NCBI RefSeq assembly: GCF_000333895.2 | Contig: NZ_ANFM02000006.1 | Location: 1 to 64,000 of the forward strand | Direction of reading: 5' to 3' | Length of the DNA: 64,000 bases | Source: Grimontia indica | GTDB taxonomy: Bacteria; Pseudomonadota; Gammaproteobacteria; Enterobacterales; Vibrionaceae | The notes under the pieces: generated by a model | Database searches by the model: none | The model's input: only the letters and a program-made list of their open reading frames with translations | What the model was told of the DNA's origin: nothing | In this document: in pieces, positions 1-8,700 of the stretch | How the letters are laid out: every line of letters starts with the position of its first letter | How positions within the stretch are numbered: position 1 is the first letter of the stretch | Translations under genes and position numbers: made by a program

Positions 1-100
1 GTTTTATGCTTTGTTGAGGTGTATTTGCTTAGAATGACTAGGCTACACACACCTCGCCGCGCCTAAAACGCTTATAGCGAGAACAAAATTTAACCACCAA

Positions 101-117
101 AGGTCAACAGCCCCTAG
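101..117 (+). repeat. Copy 1 of a recurring intergenic 17-mer
   Basis: AGGTCAACAGCCCCTAG lies about 47 bp downstream of the aminotransferase stop codon. The same 17 bases occur at 18076-18092, and a 15/17 match in the opposite orientation is at 55145-55161. All three sit at or just after the 3' end of a gene. Function is unknown. The identity is seen directly; a shared origin is inference. Confidence 0.5.
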
Positions 118-163
118 AAAGGGTTCAGGCTTTTCTATTTTTTGGGCAGCTAAGTTATGACGA

Positions 164-1315
164 TCAAATTGCTTTGGCTAGCCCGTTTGCTAAGCGACTT
201 ACCGCTTCAGCTAATTCTGTTGGTGTCGCGTTAGTGAAGTTCAGGCGAAGTGCCGCTTTTGCCGCTTCAGGTTGCGGATAGAATACCGGGCTTGGAACCA
301 CTGCTACCCCGTCTTTTAACAGTTCTTTAGCCAGTTCGAAGGTGTCGCAGTTTGGCAGCGTCACCCACACAAACATACCCCCATCTACCTGTTTTACTTC
401 ACAGCCGTTCGGCAGCTTTTTCAACAATTCTGAATACAAGGTTTCATAGCGTGATTTATAAAGCGTGCGAATCGTATCAATGTGATACTCAAAGTTGTCA
501 TGTTTCAGAAGACCCAGCAAGAGTGCCTGCATTGGCACGCTGGAATGTAGATCCGCACCTTGTTTGATTTTGATAAGAGGTTCCAGATAGCTGCGTTTGC
601 CGCTAACAATACCTACACGTAAACCAGGAGAGGCAATTTTAGAGAAAGAACGAAGCACGATTGAGTGCTGCGGACAGAAATCAGAAACCAGTGGAATCGC
701 TTCGCCCGAAAAACGCAATTCGCGGTATGGGGCATCTTCAATCAGAGCCACATTGTATTGCTCGCAGAGCGCTGCAACCTGTTTACGGGTTTCCAGTGAC
801 CAACACACACCCGTTGGGTTGTGGAAATCTGGTACCGCGTAAAACATTTTTGGTGACTGCTCATAGAACACAGTGCGCAAGGCTTCGATATCAGGGCCGA
901 ACTCGGTTTGCGGAACCGTCACGATGTCTGCCTGAACCAGTCCGAATACCTGCATTGCACCCAGATAGCTAGGTGCTTCCATGACAACTTTATCACCAGG
1001 GTTCACGTAAGCGCGGGCAATCAGGTCGAGTCCTTGCTGTGAACCGGTGCAAGCCATCGCAATGTGTGTATCAGGCAGTTGGAAGTAATCAGTCAGGAAG
1101 TTCAACAGCGGCGTATAACCCGCGGTGGCCCCGTATTGAAAGACTTCTGGCATCTCAGAAAGGGTTTCGAGTGTTGGCTTCATCAGATCAATGGGAAATG
1201 TCTTTTCATCAGGCAAACCACCTGCCAGTGAAATAACATTCTTATCTGATGCCGCAGCAAGAATTTCACGAATGTACGAAGACGGGGTCTGTTGAAGAGA
1301 CTTAGCGATTTCCAT
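164..1315 (-). CDS. PLP-dependent aminotransferase (class I/II, 2-aminoadipate aminotransferase-like)
   Basis: This is a fold-type I PLP aminotransferase of 383 residues, a typical length. The PLP lysine is in the SFSKIASPGLRVG stretch near residue 228. Other family marks are DFHNPTG near residue 165, EDAPYREL near 194, and the C-terminal RLNFTNA arginine region. There is no N-terminal GntR-type DNA-binding domain, so it is not a MocR regulator but resembles the catalytic half of that family, which includes LysN and broad aromatic or branched-chain aminotransferases. It is expected to be cytosolic and to move an amino group from an amino acid to 2-oxoglutarate; the substrate cannot be read from the sequence. 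It is divergent from an AraC-type regulator about 110 bp away, which may control it. The ATG start follows a purine-rich stretch. Confidence 0.85.
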   Translation of the reverse strand: MEIAKSLQQTPSSYIREILAAASDKNVISLAGGLPDEKTFPIDLMKPTLETLSEMPEVFQYGATAGYTPLLNFLTDYFQLPDTHIAMACTGSQQGLDLIARAYVNPGDKVVMEAPSYLGAMQVFGLVQADIVTVPQTEFGPDIEALRTVFYEQSPKMFYAVPDFHNPTGVCWSLETRKQVAALCEQYNVALIEDAPYRELRFSGEAIPLVSDFCPQHSIVLRSFSKIASPGLRVGIVSGKRSYLEPLIKIKQGADLHSSVPMQALLLGLLKHDNFEYHIDTIRTLYKSRYETLYSELLKKLPNGCEVKQVDGGMFVWVTLPNCDTFELAKELLKDGVAVVPSPVFYPQPEAAKAALRLNFTNATPTELAEAVSRLANGLAKAI

Positions 1316-1425
1316 GTTTGCACCTGATTGAGTTTTTATTATTGGCCCAATTAAGGGGATTGAATCATATTACTCCTCGTTGATTGTTTTCGTATGTCTG
1401 TTTATGCTCTTAAACATGTCCATTT

Positions 1426-2310
1426 ATGCTATTTCCATTAATGAGCCAACAGCATATTTCGCGCATCAATGATGTGCTCTATTACATTCACAAAGATATC
1501 AGCCGTGACTTACCTGCAAAGGAGCTGGCTGATGTAGCCGCGTATTCAGAGCAACACTTTCACCGTATTTTTAAGAGTGTGGTAGGTGAGTCTATTCATC
1601 AGTACATCCGAAGAACGCGTATGGAGTATGCAGCGAATCAGTTGATGTTCGATGCAGGATCATCCGTACTAGAGATTGCCAATAAATGTGGCTTTAATTC
1701 GGTGTCCTCTTTTAGCCGCGCGTTCAAAGCGACTTTTCATGTCGCGCCGGGAGAGTGGCGTAAACATGAACTGGAAGGGGATGAGAAGCCTTATTTACGC
1801 GATCCTGAAGTGGCGGCGGGTTATCACAGAGTATCAACCCGACAACTACCGGAACCCAAAATTGTCGAAGTGCCGGAGCGTTTCGCAGCATATGTGCGCC
1901 ATGTTGGTTACAACCGCTCGATTAAGAACGCTTGGCGTGTAATGAAAGCTTGGGCGAACGCAGAAGGACGGGATGACAGTATTCAGTTTGGTTTGCATCA
2001 CTCCAATCCAGCTTGGGTTGAACTGGATAAATGCCGCTATGTTGCCTGCATTGCCATTGATAAGCCCATCAAAGTGCGTGGGGTGGTGAATCAACTGGTG
2101 ATTCCCGGAGGATTGCACGCGGTATTCAGGCTAACGGGCGTTTACGGAGAATTGCTGCCACAAATCAGTAAGGTGTTGGAACAATGGCTTCCAGCTTCTG
2201 GGTTCAAACTGAACTCGACACCAGCATACGTTCATTATCATAAGAATCATTTTCTTAATGAAGATGAACGGTTCGAACTCGATTTCTATCTTCCTATCAG
2301 TTTCTATTAG
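1426..2310 (+). CDS. AraC-family regulator with C-terminal GyrI-like effector domain
   Basis: The N-terminal 110 residues form a double helix-turn-helix of the AraC/XylS class (AKELADVAAYSEQHFHRIFK, then a second helix set around VLEIANKCGFNSVSSFSRAF). Residues 135-294 resemble a GyrI-like small-molecule binding domain (KIVEVPERFAAYVRHVGY, ending with the ELDFYLPI signature). This order, DNA-binding first and effector domain second, is that of the Rob/SoxS-like multidrug-sensing group. It probably binds a hydrophobic or amphipathic ligand and activates target promoters. The divergent aminotransferase is the nearest candidate target. Neither ATG 1426 nor ATG 1441 has a clear Shine-Dalgarno sequence; starting at 1441 would shorten the protein by five residues. 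A bidirectional terminator follows. Confidence 0.85.
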   Translation: MLFPLMSQQHISRINDVLYYIHKDISRDLPAKELADVAAYSEQHFHRIFKSVVGESIHQYIRRTRMEYAANQLMFDAGSSVLEIANKCGFNSVSSFSRAFKATFHVAPGEWRKHELEGDEKPYLRDPEVAAGYHRVSTRQLPEPKIVEVPERFAAYVRHVGYNRSIKNAWRVMKAWANAEGRDDSIQFGLHHSNPAWVELDKCRYVACIAIDKPIKVRGVVNQLVIPGGLHAVFRLTGVYGELLPQISKVLEQWLPASGFKLNSTPAYVHYHKNHFLNEDERFELDFYLPISFY

Positions 2311-2330
2311 TTACGCAAAAAACAGAAACA

Positions 2331-2358
2331 AGAAAGCCGCCAAGTTTGGCGGCTTTCT
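2331..2358. terminator. Bidirectional intrinsic terminator
   Basis: AGAAAGCCGCC and GGCGGCTTTCT form an 11-bp stem around an AAGTTT loop between the convergent AraC regulator and YitT gene. T-rich sequence follows on the plus side and an A-rich stretch precedes it, so it can serve both genes. Confidence 0.8.
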
Positions 2359-2374
2359 GATTTTATTCTCTGGT

Positions 2375-2983
2375 TCACGCAGTTTGAGGTTTAGGCTGAT
2401 AACGGCCTGGTTTGTGGTTCATTGCCAGTATCAGATTGGTGGAAATAGCGCCAACGACAGACAAGGCGATTAACCAGAAATCAACAATAAACAGCGACAT
2501 CACCACAATAGTGCAGTCCAGCGCCATTTGTACCTTTCCAGCGCGGATGCCGAAACGTTCCTGCAAATAAAGGGCGAGAATGTTGAATCCACCCAGACTC
2601 ATCTTATGTCGGAAGATCACCAACATACCGATACCAATTAACCCACCGCCCAGAATCGCAGCATAGAAAGGGTCGATGCGCGCAATTTCAATGACGTGGT
2701 GAAGATGATCGACAGCGACAGAAACAATGGTCACTGCGATAAAGGTGTTGAGAGTGAATCGCCAACCCATTCGCATGACAGAAAGAATGTAAAACGGCAG
2801 GTTCAGAACGAAGAATATTTGCCCGAAACTGAAAGTGCTGACTTTGGTCAGGAAGATGGCGAGTCCTGCTGTACCACCAGTCAGTAGCCCGACCTTATTA
2901 AAAAAGATGACGCCAAGAGAAACGAGCGCACTGCCGAGCAACAATGCCAACAGGTTTTCTCTCAGACTATGTTCCTTATCCAT
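2375..2983 (-). CDS. YitT family integral membrane protein
   Basis: This is a 202-residue polytopic inner-membrane protein of the YitT/DUF161 family, with about five or six hydrophobic segments and glycine-rich turns (LLTGGTAGLAIFLTK, GLIGIGMLVIFRHKMSLGG). The GG-T-G-A motif after the first helix is characteristic. Substrate and function of the family are not established. Bacterial YitT proteins are often longer because of a C-terminal cytosolic DUF2179 domain, which is absent here; the protein ends shortly after the last helix with a basic tail. I chose the ATG at 2983 because AAGGAAGG stands just upstream. The reading frame extends 20 codons further 5', but that part carries no family similarity. 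Confidence 0.8.
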   Translation of the reverse strand: MDKEHSLRENLLALLLGSALVSLGVIFFNKVGLLTGGTAGLAIFLTKVSTFSFGQIFFVLNLPFYILSVMRMGWRFTLNTFIAVTIVSVAVDHLHHVIEIARIDPFYAAILGGGLIGIGMLVIFRHKMSLGGFNILALYLQERFGIRAGKVQMALDCTIVVMSLFIVDFWLIALSVVGAISTNLILAMNHKPGRYQPKPQTA

Positions 2984-3390
2984 GATGTAGATTCCTTCCT
3001 TGGGTCGCCGCCAAAAAGAAAAGAGCAGCGAAAAACAGGGCACAAGATGCGGAAATCAGGTCTGAAAGTCGAGATTGAACAGTAGATTGGGTCGTTTGAT
3101 AGTGTGGAGCAAGATTTACACTTCCTGTACACGTGCCATGAGAATTGGGCGAGATAGGAACCACAAAAACTTGTACAAGGCTTAGTTTTTGTATCACTTA
3201 TGCGAGGGGGAGGCAGTCTCTATGAATATATAGTCTTGCCTATTTTTCTTTTTATGCATTGTCGTATAGCTTTACCACCGGACTCGTAAAAATGTTGCAC
3301 ATGACGTTGTTGTGCATGAAATCATTTTAGGAATCCGGGAGATGGTTCTTTTTCCATCAAGTTCGTTCTAAAAAAGTTGGTGTGTGCTGG
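2984..3390. other. Intergenic region between divergent yitT and EIIC-EAL genes
   Basis: I see no convincing gene. It must hold two divergent promoters. The one structured feature is TGCACA (3296-3301) and TGTGCA (3311-3316), a perfect 6-bp inverted repeat with a 9-bp spacer about 75 bp upstream of the EIIC-EAL start. It could be an operator, but arms this short can occur by chance. Confidence 0.4.
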
Positions 3391-5478
3391 ATGAACAACA
3401 ATAACGCTACAAGACATCTATTCACCAAGTTTATATCTCGATCCGTTGAAGGCGTCTGGAGCCCATTACGTGCGTTACGCGATGGCATGTTGTGGTTGGT
3501 GCCTTGCCTGATCCTTTCCAACACATTGGTGTTCATTTCCAGTCTGCTCGATTTCTTCGGGTTCTATGCGCCAACACTGCAAGCGAACCTGACTGAACTC
3601 TCCGCGATGCTCGTTGAGCTCTATCCCTATTTTTTTGCAGCATCGATTAGCTCGATGTATGCGATTTACTGGCGATTGGCGAGGCCGCCGGTGGTTATAC
3701 TGAACATGGCTTACGTTGCTGTGACTGCGCAAGTCATGGGCGGTGACGACAAAGCCGTGGATACCTTGTTGCTCTTCGTCGGTTTAACTTTGCCGCTCTA
3801 CGCTGTGCCTCTGCTTTCAAAGACTAAACGCTTCCGGTGGACTCGCATCCTCAACAGCGAAATAGCCGGAAAACCTGTAAAAGACTCGATGAATTTGATG
3901 CTTCCCGGTGTCATCGTTGCGGGCTTTGTTGCCTTGGTGGCGATGGGGTTGTCTTGGGTTTACCACCTGTTCGATGTCGAAATCATGCTGCAAACGTTAC
4001 ACAACACAGATTTCGAAAATGAACCCATTGAATCAGGTGCGATTTTCACCACTTTGAACTCCGTGTTTTGGTTTCTGGGCATCCACGGATACTATGCATT
4101 GACACCACTTGTTGAGCCTCTGGTTCATGCGTTGGAAGTCAACCGCAGCACGGTGATGGCAGGGGGTGAAGCACCCAACGTGATGAACCTTTCGACCATG
4201 GCATTGTTTGTCTTTGTTGGCGGAGCAGGCTCCACGCTCGGGCTTGCCATTGCGGTGCTGATCTTCTCTAAGAACACCAAAATGCGCCTGATCGCGCTGA
4301 CAAGCATTCCGCTTGGACTGTTCAATATCAACGAACTGCTGTTGTTTGGCTTGCCCATCATATTTAACCTACGTCTGTTTTTACCTTTCTTACTCACACC
4401 TCTGATTAACATGTGGGTGGCGGTTTTGGTGTTGCAGACTGGCTTGGTCACGGTGCCTTACACCTTGGCGCCGCTCACCAGTCCGGTCGTGATCAACGCG
4501 TACATTGCAACTGGCGGAGATTTAGCGGCAGTGGCTTTCCAAATCGCCATTGTTGTGATGAATATCTTTGTCTATCTGCCGTTTTTAAAAATGCAGGAGA
4601 AAGAGGCGAGCAAACAGAATGTCTATCTGCCTTCTCTTGATACGACGTATACCCGTAAGGAAGAAGAGGCCTATGTCCTCTCTTTTGATCCGGTGAGAGA
4701 ATCTTTGCTTCGTCTCAGAGAGATTGAAGTCACACAACTGCAGATGGAATCCTTCTCTCACCGCGAATTCTTTTTGGAGTTTCAGCCTCAAATCAGCTGT
4801 GAAACCCGCAGGGTAGTGGGTGTAGAAGCACTTATCCGAGTCAAAGATGAAGATGGCAACGTCGAGCTGCCCGGTGAGTTTCTTCCGTTTTTTGAAAAAG
4901 CCAAGATGCTGAGTGACATCGATATGTGGGTCGTGGATAAATGTGTCGATCAATGCCATATCTGGATGGGACAGGGGCTGGAAATACCGATCAGCGTGAA
5001 CATCACGGCGGATACGCTGGCCAACAAAAGCCGGATAGACAGGATAGTGAACCGGATAAGCAGTGTGCCTGGTTTAATCCACTTTGAAATTACAGAAGAC
5101 GCCTTGTTGGGCAATGAAAAAATGGTGGGAGAGTCCATTCGTCGGCTGCATAAAGTGGGGGCATCCGTCCATATTGATGACTTTGGCACTGGATACAGCT
5201 CGTTGAGCTATCTGAACCGCTTTGATATCGATGCGCTGAAAATTGACCGGAGCTTCGTTCTCGCTTTGGCAAATGACAGAGGCCAAAAAGTCTTTAATGG
5301 ATTAATCGCCATTGCCAACGAGCTTGGTATGAAAATCATTGTGGAAGGTGTGGAAACCGAAGAGCAGTACAGCTACGTCGCCCGAAAACACGATATTAAG
5401 GTTCAAGGTTGGTACTTTTCGCGTTCACTGGCAGCGAATGACTTTCTCGAGTTTTCATCAAATCGCAGACTAGCTTGA
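3391..5478 (+). CDS. PTS EIIC-like membrane domain fused to an EAL cyclic-di-GMP phosphodiesterase (first copy)
   Basis: Residues 1-405 are a polytopic membrane domain like the EIIC permease of lactose/cellobiose-type phosphotransferase systems. Two EIIC signatures are visible: WFLGIHGYY (about residue 227) and NINELLLFGLPIIFN (about 312), whose glutamate contacts sugar in EIIC structures. A linker leads to a cytosolic EAL domain from about residue 445. That domain has EALIR (479), SVNIT, FEITED, IDDFGTGYSSL (595), LKIDRSF, IVEGVETEEQ and QGWYFS, so every metal and general-base residue of active phosphodiesterases is present. It would hydrolyse c-di-GMP to pGpG, perhaps in response to sugar at the membrane domain. 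No EIIA or EIIB gene is nearby. The start is taken at ATG 3391; a GTG three codons upstream is possible, and neither has a strong Shine-Dalgarno sequence. Confidence 0.85.
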   Translation: MNNNNATRHLFTKFISRSVEGVWSPLRALRDGMLWLVPCLILSNTLVFISSLLDFFGFYAPTLQANLTELSAMLVELYPYFFAASISSMYAIYWRLARPPVVILNMAYVAVTAQVMGGDDKAVDTLLLFVGLTLPLYAVPLLSKTKRFRWTRILNSEIAGKPVKDSMNLMLPGVIVAGFVALVAMGLSWVYHLFDVEIMLQTLHNTDFENEPIESGAIFTTLNSVFWFLGIHGYYALTPLVEPLVHALEVNRSTVMAGGEAPNVMNLSTMALFVFVGGAGSTLGLAIAVLIFSKNTKMRLIALTSIPLGLFNINELLLFGLPIIFNLRLFLPFLLTPLINMWVAVLVLQTGLVTVPYTLAPLTSPVVINAYIATGGDLAAVAFQIAIVVMNIFVYLPFLKMQEKEASKQNVYLPSLDTTYTRKEEEAYVLSFDPVRESLLRLREIEVTQLQMESFSHREFFLEFQPQISCETRRVVGVEALIRVKDEDGNVELPGEFLPFFEKAKMLSDIDMWVVDKCVDQCHIWMGQGLEIPISVNITADTLANKSRIDRIVNRISSVPGLIHFEITEDALLGNEKMVGESIRRLHKVGASVHIDDFGTGYSSLSYLNRFDIDALKIDRSFVLALANDRGQKVFNGLIAIANELGMKIIVEGVETEEQYSYVARKHDIKVQGWYFSRSLAANDFLEFSSNRRLA

Positions 5479-5486
5479 AAAAAATT

Positions 5487-5502
5487 GCCCCTTTAAAGGG
5501 GC
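5487..5502 (-). terminator. Hairpin 3' of the EIIC-EAL gene
   Basis: GCCCCTTTAAAGGGGC is a perfect palindrome. The T-tract lies on the minus-strand side (the plus strand has AAAAAAATT before it), so as an intrinsic terminator it works best for leftward transcripts; on the plus strand it may only protect the mRNA end. Confidence 0.5.
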
Positions 5503-5720
5503 AGGATAGAAGACATTGATTTGGGCTAGAAGGCCATCGTATTGAAGAAACAGCCCAATCAATATCGAAGGGCTTATTTTAAACCCCGAGACAATACTGG
5601 CATAGGCGTTAGGGGAAATATCGGCGGAAATTGAACGGTATATCAAACAGTTCTGGGCGAAAAGTGTGAGAGGATGGTATAGGCTTTCTGAACTAATACT
5701 TTACTGTTTTAGAAAAAGAA

Positions 5721-5742
5721 AACCCGGCCACTGACCGGGTTT
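5721..5742 (-). terminator. Intrinsic terminator of the RTX gene
   Basis: On the minus strand AAACCCGGTCAGTGGCCGGG folds as a stem-loop followed by TTTTCTTTTTC, about 20 bp after the RTX gene stop codon. Confidence 0.8.
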
Positions 5743-5761
5743 GTTGGTTTAACTCGTTGAC

Positions 5762-8700
5762 TTAAGACAGTGAACCAAATCCTAACAAGTCATTACCGTT
5801 TAATGCCACGTCTTCAGCGTCCGTCCAGATGGTGATCGTCGAACCAGTCGAGCTCTCAAAGACATACGCATCCAGTTCGTCAGCTTGGGCGTCGGTGAGT
5901 CCCATGAAGTTAATCATCTCAGCAGACAGTTCCGCTGTTGGTGCGGAAGCAGAGTCGTAAACCCAGCCTTTCGCATCCAGATTGAACGCATCATCACCTT
6001 CACCAAGGTAAGCAACGAAACCATTCCAATCGCCAGGGTTAACCAAAGACGCTGACTGGAACGGGTCTGACTGTGCCTGAATGGCGAAAGCATTGGCAGT
6101 GATTGTTTGATTGCCTTCATCACCTACCACAGCTTCTACCTGTGCAATCGGCTTGAGGCCTGAGGTCAAACCGTACGTCACACCAGTGAAATCAACATTG
6201 GCGTCGCCTTCCACAATCAATTTGTCGAAGCCACGGTCACCGATGTAAATGTTGCCTTTCTCTTTCAGGAAGCTCAGGTCAGAGAAGTCTTCCTGGTCGA
6301 AGTAAAGGGTATCATTACCTTCACTGCCCACATAGATATCCATGCCTGTGCCACCATCCAGTGCGAAGTCATCTTCGTAACCCGCCTGAAGGTAGTCGTT
6401 ACCCGCGCCGCCATAAAGGCTGTCACTGCCAAGGCCACCTTGGAGGATATCGTCGCCGTCACCGCCGTAAATGAAATCGTCGCCCGCGCCGCCAAACAGC
6501 ACGTCGTTACCAGCGCCGCCGAAAATGATGTCATCACCGCCTTCGCCATAGATGGTGTCGTCTCCGTCACCACCGTCGATGGCATCGTTACCACTTGCCA
6601 GAGAAGGATCAACGTCGATCTTGACGGTTTCAACGGTCGAAACGTTGAGGTTGTAGACGGTATCGTCAAAGTCATGATCACCAAGGTTTTTCAAATCTTC
6701 CCAGTAGAAGCGGTTGCCGCCTTCCAGATGATGGTCCTTACCATCCTGATTCAGGGAAGCTTCCGAGAAGTACACCCAGTTAGTGTGCACGGTACCTTGA
6801 GAAATGACCGGGTTGGAAATATCAGAAAGGTTCAGGGCAACTTCACCCACATCAAAACCTTTCCAAGCACCATCGACGATCAGGAAGGTGCTCAGACTTA
6901 CTGCGCCTTCGGTCTCAATTTGAATCACGCGGTTTTCACTGTGATCTTTCTCGTGCATTTGCTTAACGTTTGCTATGACCACATAGGCTCCGATCACGTT
7001 GCCATCTGCGTCATGCAGCATGTAGCCCACGCTGCTCTGGTAGCCTGTGCCATGGCTGAAATCGCTGAAATCGAGCTCAATGGTGTCTTGGTTAGCAATG
7101 TCATACGAGCCGTTTTCGGTGGTGATACGCGTTTTCTGCAATACAGTGGTGTGTAGGTCATCGCTTTGAATACCTGTGTCACCATAAATCAGGTCATCAC
7201 CGCTTTCGCCGCGGATAACATCATCACCCAGACCACCCTGAATGGTGTCATTGTCTGCACCGCCGTAGATATTGTCGTTGTAGGTGACTGAAGAAACACC
7301 GCCATTTAGGCCGTTCGACTCAGAGCCTTTCACGACATCCAGCGTGTACGCGGTGTCGTTCATGTCTTTGTCGCCAAGGTTCCACAAGTCTTCCCAGGCT
7401 TCCTGGTTGCCCACATTGACTTTGTGATCTTTACCGTCTGCGTTTTCCTCTGTTTCAGAGAAATAGACCCAGTCAGTTTTCACTGTGCCAGTTTCCGTGG
7501 TTTGGGAAACGATTGGCTTGTAGGCATCAAGGTCGAAGTTCACTTCACCAGCTTCAAAGCCTTTGTGGTGGCCATCGACGATGATGAAAGTGCCGAGTTC
7601 AACACCGCCTTCCGTGTCTACATCCACAATCAGTGAATCCACGTCTTTGACATTTGGGGCAACGATAACCGCTTTGATGACGTTGCCGTCTTCATCGCGG
7701 ATGTAATAACCGATACTGCTCTTGTAGCCAGTACTGTGAGCAAACTCTGAGAAGTTCAGGGTAACAGTTGATTCGCCACTGATGTCGTACATGCCGTCTG
7801 GCGTGTCAGCAAACTCCGGTGCTGATGAGTTATCGAACACGTTCAGGTTGTAAACTGTGTCATCAAAATCATGATCGCCCAGGTTGTTCAGGTCTTCCCA
7901 GTAGAAGCGGTTACCGCCCTCAGCCAGATGGTCTTTTCCATCTTTGTTCAGCGATTCGTCTGAGAAGTAAATCCAGTCCGTGTGAACATTACCTTGAGCA
8001 ACAGAAGGGACTGCGGCGTCGGAGATTTCGATAGACACTTCACCAATGTCGAAGCCTTTCCATGCACCATCAACGATGATGAAAGTGCTCAGTGATGCCG
8101 CGCCTTCGGTATCGATATCCAGTACATAGCTGTCGCCCATGTGCTTAACGTTAGCGATAGCAATATAAGCATTGATGATGTTTCCATCGGCGTCTTTCAG
8201 CATGTAACCAATACTGTTTTGGTATCCGGTGCCATGTGAAAAATCACTGAAATCAAGCGTGACACTGCTTGAACCAGAGACATCATAGCTACCTTCATCT
8301 CCCTTCAAACGGGTTGCTGGTGCAGGCTCAACGGCTTGCACTTCTTTTCCGCCTTGATTGTCACCAAAAATACGGTCTTCGCCAGCACCGCCGTAAATGG
8401 TGTCGTTGCCCAATCCACCGTAGATGGTGTCATTACCATCACCGCCAGAAATCAAATCGTCGTAGCTGTATGAGGTGTTGTTAGTACTATCAGGGCTTTG
8501 AACGGATGGTGTTTGTGAGCCTTTCTGAATATCCAGCGTGTAGGCGGTGTCGTTCTTGTCATCATCGCCCAGATTGTGCCAGTCTTCCCATGCTTCACGG
8601 TTGCCGACAATCGCCTTGTGCTCTTTACCGTCTGCGTTTTCACTGCTGTCAGAGAAATACAGCCAGTTAGAATCAGCATGGACAGTGCCGGTCTCAGTGG

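Noticed and set aside
3296-3316. TGCACA-N9-TGTGCA as a CRP site
   Set aside because: CRP needs TGTGA-N6-TCACA; arms and spacing do not fit.
6400-6560. Regular short DNA repeats that might look like a CRISPR or minisatellite
   Set aside because: They encode RTX nonapeptides (GGxGxDxUx) in frame.
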